DNA of 64,000 bases, taken from contig NZ_AZEC01000012.1 in assembly GCF_001435585.1 (NCBI RefSeq), forward strand, positions 24,478 to 88,477. Direction: 5' to 3'. Under the pieces are notes generated by a model. That model ran no database searches, had not been told where the DNA came from, and saw only the letters and a program-made list of their open reading frames with translations. Below, one piece after another: positions 33,694 through 41,820 of the stretch. The DNA comes from Schleiferilactobacillus perolens DSM 12744 (GTDB lineage Bacteria; Bacillota; Bacilli; Lactobacillales; Lactobacillaceae). Made by a program: the position numbers and the translations under genes. How positions within the stretch are numbered: position 1 is the stretch's first letter; each line of letters begins with the position of its first letter.

Positions 33694-33742
33694 TTGAAAT
33701 AATGTTTCAGTCGGTTATAATTCTACTTGAAATAGAGTTTCA
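33694..33742. promoter_or_regulatory. Divergent promoter region with two perfect RpiR-type boxes
   Basis: Boxes TGAAA-TAATG-TTTCA (33695-33709) and TGAAA-TAGAG-TTTCA (33728-33742) lie between the esterase-murQ-RpiR operon and the kinase gene. On the plus strand TTGAAA (33694-33699), 16 bases, TATAAT (33716-33721) drive the kinase gene, with the first box on the -35. On the minus strand CTGAAA-N18-TATAAC is a possible promoter with the second box on its -35. Confidence 0.72.
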
Positions 33743-33766
33743 GTCAAGAGGAAGGGCAGGAAGACG

Positions 33767-34636
33767 ATGTTTCACATTGGCATTGACAGCGGGGGCACCC
33801 ATATCGTAGCAGAAGCCTATGCAGACGGGGAGTTAATTGCTCAGGCCACGGCCGGGCCGGGGAATATTGCGCTGGATCCAGATGGTACAAAGAAGGATTT
33901 ATTGAGTGTAATTGAAAAAATCTTTCAACATTGGCCAGTGGCCGAGTGCGCCGGTATTTTAATCGGCATTGCCGGTGTGGCGACGGCTGGCGGACAGCAA
34001 GAAATCATGCAAGCTGTGCAGGCAAAATATACCGTGCCAGTGGCGGTGGTCAGCGATGCTGAGCTGGCGATGCTTAACGGTTTGCACGGTGAAGACGGAA
34101 TTACTGCCATTGCCGGGACGGGGTCCATTTGCTTGGCTCAGATCAATGGTCAGCGATTGCGTGTCGGCGGCTGGGGCTGGCGCTTTGGCGACGATGGCAG
34201 CGGCTATGATATCGCGCGACGAGCCTTTCAAGTAATGCTGGCCGCCCGGGATGAAGGGCAAACCAGCGCGCTGGAGCTGGTGTTGCTGGAGGCACTGCAT
34301 GTGCCGGACTATTTGGCGGCGGTGGCCCGAAGCTATCAGTTGGACCGGAGTGCTTTTGCGGCGCTGGCGCGACCAGTGGCGGATGCGGCGGTGTATGGTA
34401 ACGCAGCGGCGCAACAGGTGATCCAGGGGGCGGCGCAGGCGTTAGCACGGCAGATCAAAACGGCGTTGACGCGGAGTCAGTTGCCTAATACGGCAGTGAT
34501 TGCGTTGGCAGGGTCGGTGCCGGCGAACAATGATTTGTTTTTCCAGACGATTGCGGATCGATTTAAGGGGCACGTGTTCCGGCGGCTGACGGGGAGTAAT
34601 GCGCCGGGTGTGCAGTATTATCAATTTGGGAAGTAA
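33767..34636 (+). CDS. BadF/BadG-type ATPase, probable amino-sugar kinase
   Basis: 289 residues of the ASKHA fold: phosphate loop IGIDSGGTHIVAEAYADG at the N-terminus, GIAGVATAGG, the second phosphate loop AIAGTGSICLAQ and GGWGWRFGDDGSGYDIARRA. The family includes GlcNAc kinases and the clostridial MurNAc/GlcNAc kinase. Placed opposite murQ under a shared operator region, it probably phosphorylates MurNAc or GlcNAc freed inside the cell by the hydrolases. Copy R3 and a strong terminator follow. Confidence 0.87.
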   Translation: MFHIGIDSGGTHIVAEAYADGELIAQATAGPGNIALDPDGTKKDLLSVIEKIFQHWPVAECAGILIGIAGVATAGGQQEIMQAVQAKYTVPVAVVSDAELAMLNGLHGEDGITAIAGTGSICLAQINGQRLRVGGWGWRFGDDGSGYDIARRAFQVMLAARDEGQTSALELVLLEALHVPDYLAAVARSYQLDRSAFAALARPVADAAVYGNAAAQQVIQGAAQALARQIKTALTRSQLPNTAVIALAGSVPANNDLFFQTIADRFKGHVFRRLTGSNAPGVQYYQFGK

Positions 34637-34662
34637 ACGTTGAAGAGCAGGCTCCTGCCGCC

Positions 34663-34868
34663 GTGCCAAAGCTGCGCAAGCTTCGGTGGCAGGTGGTGGC
34701 GACGCGCAGCAAGTGCGTAGCCGCAGGCGAAGCTAGCTGTGACGGCGGTTTGAGCCCGCAAAGTGCGCGGTCTCAAACACGCCTAACCACATCCGCGCGC
34801 AAAAACCGCGCGCGGTGTGGTTTCCACAGCTGAGCCACCTGCCACCTACGCTTGCTCCGCTTTGACAC
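34663..34868 (+). repeat. Interspersed structured element, copy R3 (plus orientation)
   Basis: Arms GTGCCAAAGC / GCTTTGACAC (one mismatch) and GGCAGGTGG / CCACCTGCC. It has the 36-base linker also seen in R2, the GCTGTG / CACAGC junction stem as in R1, the hairpin GGCGGTTTGAGCC / GGTCTCAAACACGCC and a GC-rich AACCACATCCGCGCGC hairpin. The outer stem is decayed: only the right side TTGTTCTGGCC with six T residues (to 34908) remains. It sits between the kinase stop and a separate terminator. The gap 34637-35013 holds nothing else. Confidence 0.85.
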
Positions 34869-34960
34869 TGTATCCAGCGAGGATCCAGAATGTTGTTCTG
34901 GCCATTTTTTCTGGACTTAACCCTAGAACGATGTTTTGGATAAAGATCAAATTGCGCGAA

Positions 34961-34999
34961 AAAAAACCACGGAAGGCAAAAATTCTTCCGTGGTTTTTT
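34961..34999. terminator. Bidirectional terminator after R3
   Basis: Stem CCACGGAAG / CTTCCGTGG (34967-34975, 34985-34993) flanked by A residues on the left and six T residues on the right, serving the kinase gene and the convergent cyclodeaminase gene. Confidence 0.92.
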
Positions 35000-35013
35000 G
35001 ATTGGTTGTATTG

Positions 35014-36018
35014 CTAGAACTGGACTTCTTTACCGCGGCCAGCTTGGTCGGCGGCTTGGAGGATTTGTTCGGCGACGTAGACATCGGTGGCGGCGGTGCC
35101 GACTGTTTTGAATAGGGTGATTTGTTGGTCAGTGGTGCGGCCGGAGAGTTTACCGTCGACGACAGCACCCAATTCACCTTCGTAATGCTCTTTCGTCACT
35201 GTGCCGTCTTTCAGAGGCGTGATCATGTCGCCGGCTTCCGCCAGGACGCCATCCATGGTGTCGAAGATGACCACATTGGCGCGCTTGACTAATTCTTCTG
35301 GAATTTCATGCATCTCTGGGGTATAGGCGCCGACACCGTTGATGTGGGTGCCAGGTTTAACGTCGGCCGCGGAGAAGGTCGCCACTTTCGAGGTGGTGGC
35401 ACTAGTGATGATGTCTGAGGCAGCGATGGCCTGGCCCAGGTCGTGCACGGCGGTGATGGTGACGTTGAACTGGTCACCAAATTTGTGCTGCATGGCGGCC
35501 GCAAAGTCTTGGGCCCGGTGGGTGTCAATGTCACTCACATAGACCTGTCGCAGCGGCCGTACCGTCAGCATGGCTTCCAGTTGGGCCGGGGCTTGGCCGC
35601 CGGTGCCGATCAGCGTAGCGGTGCGCGCATCTTGGCGGGCCAACAAATCCGTGGCGGCACCTTGCATGGCTCCTGTACGCAATTGGGTTAAATAGGTACC
35701 ATCTAGGATGGCCGACACGATCCCAGTGGCCGGGTCCAGACTGATCATCGTAGCGGGCACGCTGGGCAGTCCTTTGTCAATATTGTGGGGGTAAACCGAT
35801 ACGATTTTCATACCGAGCGCTGGATGTTCGCCAGCTAAGTAACCGGGCATGTAGAGGCTTTGGCCGGACTCAGCCGGGATGTCGATGTTGGTCCGCAACG
35901 GAATTGTGGTTTCGCCCCGGGAGTAGGCCGCCAAAGCCGCTTTATCGGCGGCGATGGCATCTTTCATTGAAAACACGGCCTGAATATCTTGTTTATTGAG
36001 AATTTTCACGTGAAACAT
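35014..36018 (-). CDS. Ornithine cyclodeaminase / mu-crystallin family protein
   Basis: 334 residues with the family's substrate-domain motif ALGMKIVSVYPHN, the segment LDGTYLTQLRTGAMQGAATDLLA and a Rossmann NAD(P) site TLIGTGGQAPAQLEAM. Members act as ornithine cyclodeaminases, alanine dehydrogenases, or reductases of cyclic imines. Substrate is undetermined. A TSUP-type membrane gene lies 13 bases upstream in the same operon, so transport and conversion of one compound may be linked. Confidence 0.88.
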   Translation of the reverse strand: MFHVKILNKQDIQAVFSMKDAIAADKAALAAYSRGETTIPLRTNIDIPAESGQSLYMPGYLAGEHPALGMKIVSVYPHNIDKGLPSVPATMISLDPATGIVSAILDGTYLTQLRTGAMQGAATDLLARQDARTATLIGTGGQAPAQLEAMLTVRPLRQVYVSDIDTHRAQDFAAAMQHKFGDQFNVTITAVHDLGQAIAASDIITSATTSKVATFSAADVKPGTHINGVGAYTPEMHEIPEELVKRANVVIFDTMDGVLAEAGDMITPLKDGTVTKEHYEGELGAVVDGKLSGRTTDQQITLFKTVGTAATDVYVAEQILQAADQAGRGKEVQF

Positions 36019-36031
36019 GGTCCTTTCTAAA

Positions 36032-36910
36032 TTATGCTTCTGACGGTTTGCGCATACTCCAAATCATGCTGACAGCTGAATAGACCAGCACAATGATGAC
36101 CAGCCACTGGAGCATGGCGGTGTCCAAACTCTTGACGAAGAAGACGGCCACTAACACACCGAGTACGCCAAAAGTCGAGGTAAACAGTGTGATTTTACGG
36201 CTGTAGTCTTGCAGTTTAATGAACTGGATGCTGCTGGTGGATACGGAGAAGGTAGCGGCGCCCATCATGATGGGGAACGCGGCGGAGGGATTAAGACCCA
36301 TCGCGTAAACGGTGGCCATGGTCAGGGCGTAAGAACCGATGCCGATATTGTTCAGCGCGCCGTAGATGAATAGCAAAACGGCGGTGAGAATCAGTTTCCA
36401 ACCGCTGAGGCTGGTCGCGGTACCGTTGCTGGGAATCCAGTTGAGCTTGCCCGCCAGGATCATCAAGGCGGCGATAATCAAGCCGGCGGTGATGAACTTT
36501 TTAATAATGGCGACTGGTAGTTTGACGACGAAGCGTGGCCCGATATACGCGCCGATTACGGCCGCAATGATACAAATGGCCAGTGTTTTGATGTCGACGG
36601 TAATGGCGGTGATATACGACAGCGCCATCGCCGCGACGGGAACAACACATTGGGTGTTCAGTGTCCCGGGTAGCTTCTTAATCGAAGTCCAGTGCACCTT
36701 CGGATATAGCGCCGTGCTAATGGCAAAGTCGGAAATGCCAAATGTGGAGAGTAAGAAAATGATGAATGAACTAAACGGCAGCGCCCAGGTGGTGGCCGGT
36801 TCGCTCATCACATCACCCCAATAGTGTGCCAAGTCGCGAATAAAATAAAACAGAAAACCAAGATTGATCAGGACAATGAGGACTAGCAGGATCTGAATCA
36901 AGCTAATCAA
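36032..36910 (-). CDS. TSUP family (TauE/SafE) membrane transporter
   Basis: 292 residues, about eight helices in two repeated halves. The segments FLLSTFGISDFAISTALYP and IGAYIGPRFVVKLP are in keeping with the sulfite exporter TauE/SafE (TSUP) family, which moves sulfur-containing or carboxylated anions. It is the first gene of the operon with the ornithine cyclodeaminase-like gene. Substrate unknown. Confidence 0.8.
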   Translation of the reverse strand: MISLIQILLVLIVLINLGFLFYFIRDLAHYWGDVMSEPATTWALPFSSFIIFLLSTFGISDFAISTALYPKVHWTSIKKLPGTLNTQCVVPVAAMALSYITAITVDIKTLAICIIAAVIGAYIGPRFVVKLPVAIIKKFITAGLIIAALMILAGKLNWIPSNGTATSLSGWKLILTAVLLFIYGALNNIGIGSYALTMATVYAMGLNPSAAFPIMMGAATFSVSTSSIQFIKLQDYSRKITLFTSTFGVLGVLVAVFFVKSLDTAMLQWLVIIVLVYSAVSMIWSMRKPSEA

Positions 36911-37073
36911 CTCCCTTCAATAAATAAATACGCCCCCATTGTAAATGATTGAGCGAGTGGGAGCAATTGATAAGTCCCACCAAGGCACGCGCCGCAGAAA
37001 ATTCCAATAATTTGCAACCCCTATTGTCATTTTACGGTAAATGGTTAAGATATTCTTAACAGGAGACTATGCC

Positions 37074-37901
37074 ATGACGAAAACAACGAAGCTGCTCAAG
37101 TCCTTGGGGGAGGGCTGTAATCAACTATTAGGCAATAATTTGGTCGGGGTGTATCTGCACGGGTCATATGTGCTTGGGGGCTACAATCCGGCCATCAGTG
37201 ATTTGGATTATATTATCGTCGTGATGCGGGGATTGACGTTCCGTGAAAAGGCTGATTTGATGCATTTTACGACAGAAAAACTGCTGCCCTTGGCCCCGGC
37301 TAAAGGACTGGAGTTTCATGTGCTCTTATTGGCCCATACCCGCCGCTTCCAGCATCCGGTTCCCTTTAATTTTCATTTCTCAGAATACCATCGGGCGGAA
37401 TACTTCCGTGATCCGGTGGCGTACATTGAGGGGATGCAAGGGCGTGATCCAGATTTAGCCGCCCATCTCATGGTCATTCATCAATGCGGCCAAGTATTGA
37501 CCGGGCAACCGATCAAAGACGTGTTTGCGCCGGTACCCAGGCACGCTTATTGGGAAAGTATTATGAACGACGTGGCCGACGCGCCCAGAGAGATACTGCA
37601 GACGCCCACCTATATTACGTTGAACCTGTGCCGGGTCTTGGCTTTTCAAAAAGGCGGGCGCATTTTGTCCAAAGAAGCCGGTGGCGAGTGGGGCGAAGAT
37701 CATTTACCGAAACTCTACCGACCAGTGGCCTCGTACGCCCTGGCGGCGTACGAGGGGGCCGATGCTTTGAAACGCGCCGACGCGGCGATGATCGGTCAAT
37801 TCGGCCCGCATTTTCTCATCCGTTTTGCCCACGCGTGTGTGATGAAAGCTGAAGGAAAAGAGCCGGACGACAGCAACGGTCAAGACTGGGGATGGATTTG
37901 A
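37074..37901 (+). CDS. AadA-like nucleotidyltransferase domain protein
   Basis: 275 residues. The nucleotidyltransferase motif is GSYVLGGYNPAISDLDYIIVV in outline: Gly-Ser at 30-31 and the metal-binding Asp43 and Asp45 of SDLD. The C-terminal helical region, with TYITLNLCRVLAFQKGG and KEAGGEWG, matches aminoglycoside (3'') adenylyltransferases such as spectinomycin-modifying enzymes and their housekeeping relatives. Resistance cannot be claimed from this. Start ATG 37074 lies seven bases after AGGAGA. The gene overlaps the SDR gene (TGATG). Confidence 0.82.
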   Translation: MTKTTKLLKSLGEGCNQLLGNNLVGVYLHGSYVLGGYNPAISDLDYIIVVMRGLTFREKADLMHFTTEKLLPLAPAKGLEFHVLLLAHTRRFQHPVPFNFHFSEYHRAEYFRDPVAYIEGMQGRDPDLAAHLMVIHQCGQVLTGQPIKDVFAPVPRHAYWESIMNDVADAPREILQTPTYITLNLCRVLAFQKGGRILSKEAGGEWGEDHLPKLYRPVASYALAAYEGADALKRADAAMIGQFGPHFLIRFAHACVMKAEGKEPDDSNGQDWGWI

Positions 37902-38632
37902 TGGATAAAATTTACACATTGATAACTGGCGGCGATAAAGGGATTGGCCTGGAAACGGCGAAAGAACTAGGCCGGGCGGGCCAGCACATTCTGTTAGGCG
38001 CCCGCAACCAAGCGCGGGGTGAGGCGGCGATGAAAGCTTTACGCCGGGCCGGTGTGATTGGGGCGGATTTAATCATGTTAGATGTCACCCAAGAGGCGAC
38101 AATTCAAGAAGCCGCTCGTTGGATCACCGCCCAGTTTGGCCAGTTGAATGTCTTGATTAATAATGCCGGCATTGCGCTGGACCATCACGAATCACCGGTG
38201 ACCATGCCGCTAGCGACGATCCGGGCGGACTTCGAAGTGAACTTCTTCGGTGCTGTCGCGGTGACCCAAGCGATGATTCCGTTATTACGCAAAGGAGCAC
38301 CGGCAAAAATCATTAATGTGTCCAGCGAAATGGGCTCACTTACCAATGCGTCGGATCCGCACAGCCGCTTTTACCGCGGCAATGCTTTGGGGTATCAATC
38401 ATCCAAGGCAGCCCTGAACATGGCGACCATCTCTTTTAGTAAAGCTCTGGCGCCAGACCACATCGCCGTTAACGCCGTCAACCCTGGGCACACAGCCACC
38501 GATTTCGGCGGCGGCACCGCCTCCGGCCAAGCAGTCACCGCCGGCGCCGCCCCAATCGTCGCGCTATCCCGCTCTGACGCTCCGCATATGACTGGTAAAT
38601 TCATCGAAACCGCCGGTCAGGTGCCTTGGTAA
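37901..38632 (+). CDS. Short-chain dehydrogenase/reductase
   Basis: About 243 residues. Cofactor motif TGGDKGIGLETA, the NNAG motif in LINNAGIAL, catalytic Ser in NVSSEMGS and YQSSK for the Tyr-Lys pair. Classical SDR; the Arg after the first strand (GARNQARG) favours NADPH. Coupled to the nucleotidyltransferase gene by TGATG at 37899-37903, so the earlier in-frame ATG at 37892 is less likely. Substrate unknown. Confidence 0.88.
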   Translation: MDKIYTLITGGDKGIGLETAKELGRAGQHILLGARNQARGEAAMKALRRAGVIGADLIMLDVTQEATIQEAARWITAQFGQLNVLINNAGIALDHHESPVTMPLATIRADFEVNFFGAVAVTQAMIPLLRKGAPAKIINVSSEMGSLTNASDPHSRFYRGNALGYQSSKAALNMATISFSKALAPDHIAVNAVNPGHTATDFGGGTASGQAVTAGAAPIVALSRSDAPHMTGKFIETAGQVPW

Positions 38633-38644
38633 AAAATAGGGAAC

Positions 38645-38700
38645 AAAAAAGCCCACAGATTAGATTTTAGCGCCAGGCGTTAAGTGCTGATCTGTGGGCT
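38645..38700 (-). terminator. Terminator of the leftward zinc-ribbon operon, beyond R4
   Basis: An 11-bp stem AGCCCACAGAT / ATCTGTGGGCT with a smaller inner hairpin, followed on the minus strand by six T residues. It is almost 300 bases beyond the last leftward stop codon (38993), so copy R4 lies in the transcribed 3' region. Confidence 0.82.
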
Positions 38701-38788
38701 AAAATTTGGCCGAAGGTATTATACTGGTAGCTCAGTATGTTTTATGGCTGAAAGGGTGAGGATAGGATGTTGAATCACAACAAAAGTA

Positions 38789-38969
38789 GTGCTAATGCGA
38801 AGCAATCGGAGGTGAAATGGGGCTCAGTGGTGGAAACAGCAATAATCTTGGCCGGTTTTGCCAAGATTATATGCTGTTAGGCGTGTTTGAAACCGCGTTC
38901 CTCAGCGGGTTCAAACCGCCGTCACCACGTTCCAGCCCCATTTCACCGCAGATTGTGTAGCATTAGCAC
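38789..38969 (-). repeat. Interspersed structured element, copy R4 (minus orientation)
   Basis: Ends GTGCTAATGC / GCATTAGCAC: compared with R1, the fifth pair is T-A instead of C-G on both sides. Arms GGTGAAATGGGGCT / AGCCCCATTTCACC, junction stem GTGGTG / CACCAC, first hairpin GGCGGTTTGAACC / GGTTTCAAACACGCC, second hairpin AACAGCATATAATCTTGGC / GCCAAGATTAT..TGCTGTT. Short linker (GGAAC) as in R1. The gap 38633-38992 contains this copy and the terminator only. Confidence 0.85.
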
Positions 38970-38992
38970 GGCCGTCAGCGGCAAGTTAGTGT

Positions 38993-39301
38993 CTACTGTT
39001 TCTCGCCACCGGCATTTTGCCGAGGAGGCCGGGAATAACGCCGCCAAAGCACCACGACGGTGATCACCTGCACTAAGATGGCCGCTACACCCAGTGACAC
39101 CATCACCCATAACCAGCTTGGCAAGCGCCCAACCATCATCAAGCATAACGCGATAAACACCGGAAAAATCAACAACTGAATCACCTGCGGACTGGCTGGT
39201 CGCGGGTGGGTGTTAATCACCAAAAGAACCGCCGCCAACGTTAAGAAAAATGCGACCACGACATAAATTCCCAGCAACGCAAAAACATCGAGACCAAACA
39301 T
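38993..39301 (-). CDS. Small membrane protein, unknown function
   Basis: 102 residues beginning MFGLDVFALLGIYVVV. Three helices are likely (about 5-27, 42-58 and 66-86), ending in a basic cytoplasmic tail (WRRYSRPPRQNAGGEKQ). ATG 39301 has GGAGAT ten bases upstream. It is the last gene of a three-gene leftward operon with another membrane protein and a zinc-ribbon protein. Not recognised. Confidence 0.65.
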   Translation of the reverse strand: MFGLDVFALLGIYVVVAFFLTLAAVLLVINTHPRPASPQVIQLLIFPVFIALCLMMVGRLPSWLWVMVSLGVAAILVQVITVVVLWRRYSRPPRQNAGGEKQ

Positions 39302-39358
39302 AATTGCATCTCCAATCTGCTCACTACTTTGAGCGCCGATCCGTGCGAAACACAATGA

Positions 39359-39772
39359 TTACAATGCCTTAGTCGCCCTGTAGATCTTCAGCGACTTTCG
39401 CCAAACGAAGACCAGAAAAACAATTGGATAAACTAAGGACAACACCATATACGCATAGCCTATCAATGCCATCATCATGGCGTTATCGGCTGTGACCTGC
39501 ATATTGTTCAAGAATGTCCCCAAGACAAACAGAATCGTTCGGACAACAAGGTAAGCTGCAAACCACCACCAATTAATCTTGGCCACCTGATTAAATGCGG
39601 CCGCTTGATCCGTGAACTGCTTGCTGTCGGTAATGACTTCTTGATGGTTAAGTTGTAAAAACCGTTGGCGATATCGGTAATACACCACGAAGAAGAATGC
39701 CACTGAAGCGTAAAGCCCGATCATTTCCACCTGTTGCGCCATTGCCAGCATATCAACTGTTGCTTTACCCAT
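39359..39772 (-). CDS. Membrane protein, unknown function
   Basis: 137 residues; a first helix near 15-33, a polar helix (RQRFLQLNHQEVITDSKQFTDQ), then two or three helices between 67 and 125, and a basic end. The polar part inside could form a coiled coil. The gene lies between the zinc-ribbon gene and a second small membrane gene and is probably cotranscribed with them. No family is recognised. Confidence 0.65.
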   Translation of the reverse strand: MGKATVDMLAMAQQVEMIGLYASVAFFFVVYYRYRQRFLQLNHQEVITDSKQFTDQAAAFNQVAKINWWWFAAYLVVRTILFVLGTFLNNMQVTADNAMMMALIGYAYMVLSLVYPIVFLVFVWRKSLKIYRATKAL

Positions 39773-39857
39773 CGGTACGCCTCATTTCGTTTGACTCAGC
39801 CAAGGGCTTGTCAACCGATTTCGCCGTCAGCATCTGTGGCTGGCTCAATCAAGCGAC

Positions 39858-40376
39858 TTAATAACGACCCTTCATCTTCAACACCATTTCGATTTTTTGA
39901 TCCGGCGTCATTTCAATCCGATCAAAGCGGGCAGAACCCACGCCGCTTTGATCAAACAACTGAATATAATTATGCTTATTCCGAGTTTGCCCCGTCACCG
40001 TGTCACCGTTCTTCAAGGTGGCCACAAATGCGCCGTTCAACATCAATGACATATTAACTGCCATACCGATAATGCTCTTTTTCCGAGTGATGACGAGCGT
40101 CGCAGGGGCGTCTAGCAACTCCTCTGGGGGTGCCTCCACTGGTTGCACAATGAATTTGTGTTTGCAATCAGCACATTTCGCCTTCAATGGCCGCACTTGG
40201 ATGGCTTGAACTCCGCGGATAATATTGCCGGCATTGCCAAAAAACATCCCAGTGGTCAGCCGCCGCAAACCGCCGCTTTGACCAATAATTTCGAAATTTG
40301 TCGACCCGCACTGAGGGCAGGTGATGCTCTCCAGAGTGGGGTTGTGTAATTCAACTGCCGGTTCTTCGTCAGACAT
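39858..40376 (-). CDS. Zinc-ribbon protein
   Basis: 172 residues. Two Cys pairs, CPQCG at about 20-24 and CADC at about 68-71, form a zinc ribbon. Between them lies a glycine-rich stretch (GMFFGNAGNIIRG), possibly a membrane-proximal loop. The C-terminal half (NGDTVTGQTRNKHNYIQLF) looks like a small beta domain. It heads an operon with two membrane proteins; together they may form one membrane complex, an inference. Function unknown. Confidence 0.75.
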   Translation of the reverse strand: MSDEEPAVELHNPTLESITCPQCGSTNFEIIGQSGGLRRLTTGMFFGNAGNIIRGVQAIQVRPLKAKCADCKHKFIVQPVEAPPEELLDAPATLVITRKKSIIGMAVNMSLMLNGAFVATLKNGDTVTGQTRNKHNYIQLFDQSGVGSARFDRIEMTPDQKIEMVLKMKGRY

Positions 40377-40541
40377 AAAAATCGCCTCTTTAGTTTAGCT
40401 GGAAGGGACTGACAAAACACTGCCAGAAAGCACCATCTGTTCGTACTTTCTTGATTTGAGTATAGCATCCGCCAAATTAAAAGTGGTAGCATTTGCATTT
40501 CGTTGCACAATATATTTTTTTACGATAGATTAGCTGATTAA

Positions 40542-40557
40542 TGGCCTGATATTTGCT
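40542..40557 (+). promoter_or_regulatory. Sigma-54 promoter (-24/-12) of the GH28 operon
   Basis: TGGCCTGATATTTGCT has GG (40543-40544) and GC (40555-40556) separated by exactly 10 bases. The -24 part deviates from TGGCAC. The start would fall near 40568, close to the AAGGAGG at 40572, so the leader is very short; this lowers confidence. Confidence 0.55.
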
Positions 40558-40587
40558 TATAGTCACATGACAAGGAGGCCATCACAA

Positions 40588-41820
40588 ATGTCCGATGAAC
40601 ACACGCAACAAGATTTTTTAGTTACCGATTACGGCGCCCAAAGCGACCTAAATAACGCCCAAACCGTCGCTTTTCAACGCTGCATTGACGCCTGCCAAGC
40701 CCATGGCGGCGGCCGGGTAGTCGTCCCCCAAGGCCGCTTCATTATTGGCAGCATCCGTCTCTTCAGCCACATCACCTTCTACCTGCAAACCGGGGCAGTG
40801 TTGGTGGGCAGTGAAAACCTCGCCGATTACACCAACTTTGGTCAACAGACTGGCATTCGATACCTGCAAGACCCGGCCTACATCAAACGCTGGCACCTGC
40901 CTGCCTTTTATTTTCACGCGCTAATTGCCGCTTATGATGCCACCGATGTGTCAATCATTGGCGCCCCCGGCAGCCTGATCGATGGCCGGGATGTCTACGA
41001 TGCCCGCGGCGAAGAAGGCTTTCGCGGGCCCATGGGCATTGTATTTGCCCGTGTCCAGCATGTGCAATTGCAAGGCTACACCTTCGAAAATAGCGCCAAT
41101 TGGTCGCACACTCTAAGTGCTTGCCGAGATGTTCACATTGACGCGGTGACGATTCTGGCTGGTCACGACGGTTTCAATCTCCACCACAGTCGGGACATCA
41201 CAATTCAGGGATGTCTTTTGCAAACCGGTGACGATTGTCTGGCGGGGTATGACATCACCAATTTAACCGTCACCCGGTGCCTGTTGAACACTGCCTGCAA
41301 CGGTATGCGCATCAGCGGCGACCATCTCCATTTCACCGCGTGTGTTTTCGCTGGTCCTGGTCGATTCCCTCACCGCTCGGAAGACACCTATGATACCCAT
41401 GCGTTTTTCAAATATTACGCCATGGCGGAGGACACCATCACCACCAAGAATACAGATATTGTCTGGGATCACTGTGTGGCCGCGAATGGTCGGCGATTCA
41501 TGACCTATGTGTTTGGTGATCGGAAAAATGTTCAGTACGGCTCCCCGTTGCATGATGTCACATTTTCCCACATGATGATTTCTGGGATTCAGCACATGTC
41601 CCGCTTCTTGGGCAATGGTCAGGCGGTGACGTTAAAATTGGCGAACTGTACGATTACCCCGCCCGCTGACGAATCATTTTTACAAATTGATGCCAGTGTG
41701 CACCTGCAACTGACCAATGTGCGTTTCACCGCCCCGGCTGTGATTGAAATGGCGGCTGGTGAAAAGCTGACTTTGACGAATACGGTCAGTGTGGATTGGC
41801 AGGCGAGCATCCATGAGTGA
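40588..41820 (+). CDS. Glycoside hydrolase family 28-like protein (polygalacturonase fold)
   Basis: 410 residues of a right-handed beta-helix: the N-terminal pectate-lyase-3-like segment VTDYGAQSDLNNAQTVAFQRCIDACQ in outline (key DYGA, NNAQT, F..C), then the repeated strands and the GH28 motif TGDDCLAGYDI with two Asp. The RIK motif is represented by MRISGD. No signal peptide, so it works on imported oligosaccharides, for example galacturonides. ATG 40588 has AAGGAGG nine bases upstream. Preceded by a -24/-12 type promoter and overlapping the next gene by 8 bases. Confidence 0.85.
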   Translation: MSDEHTQQDFLVTDYGAQSDLNNAQTVAFQRCIDACQAHGGGRVVVPQGRFIIGSIRLFSHITFYLQTGAVLVGSENLADYTNFGQQTGIRYLQDPAYIKRWHLPAFYFHALIAAYDATDVSIIGAPGSLIDGRDVYDARGEEGFRGPMGIVFARVQHVQLQGYTFENSANWSHTLSACRDVHIDAVTILAGHDGFNLHHSRDITIQGCLLQTGDDCLAGYDITNLTVTRCLLNTACNGMRISGDHLHFTACVFAGPGRFPHRSEDTYDTHAFFKYYAMAEDTITTKNTDIVWDHCVAANGRRFMTYVFGDRKNVQYGSPLHDVTFSHMMISGIQHMSRFLGNGQAVTLKLANCTITPPADESFLQIDASVHLQLTNVRFTAPAVIEMAAGEKLTLTNTVSVDWQASIHE

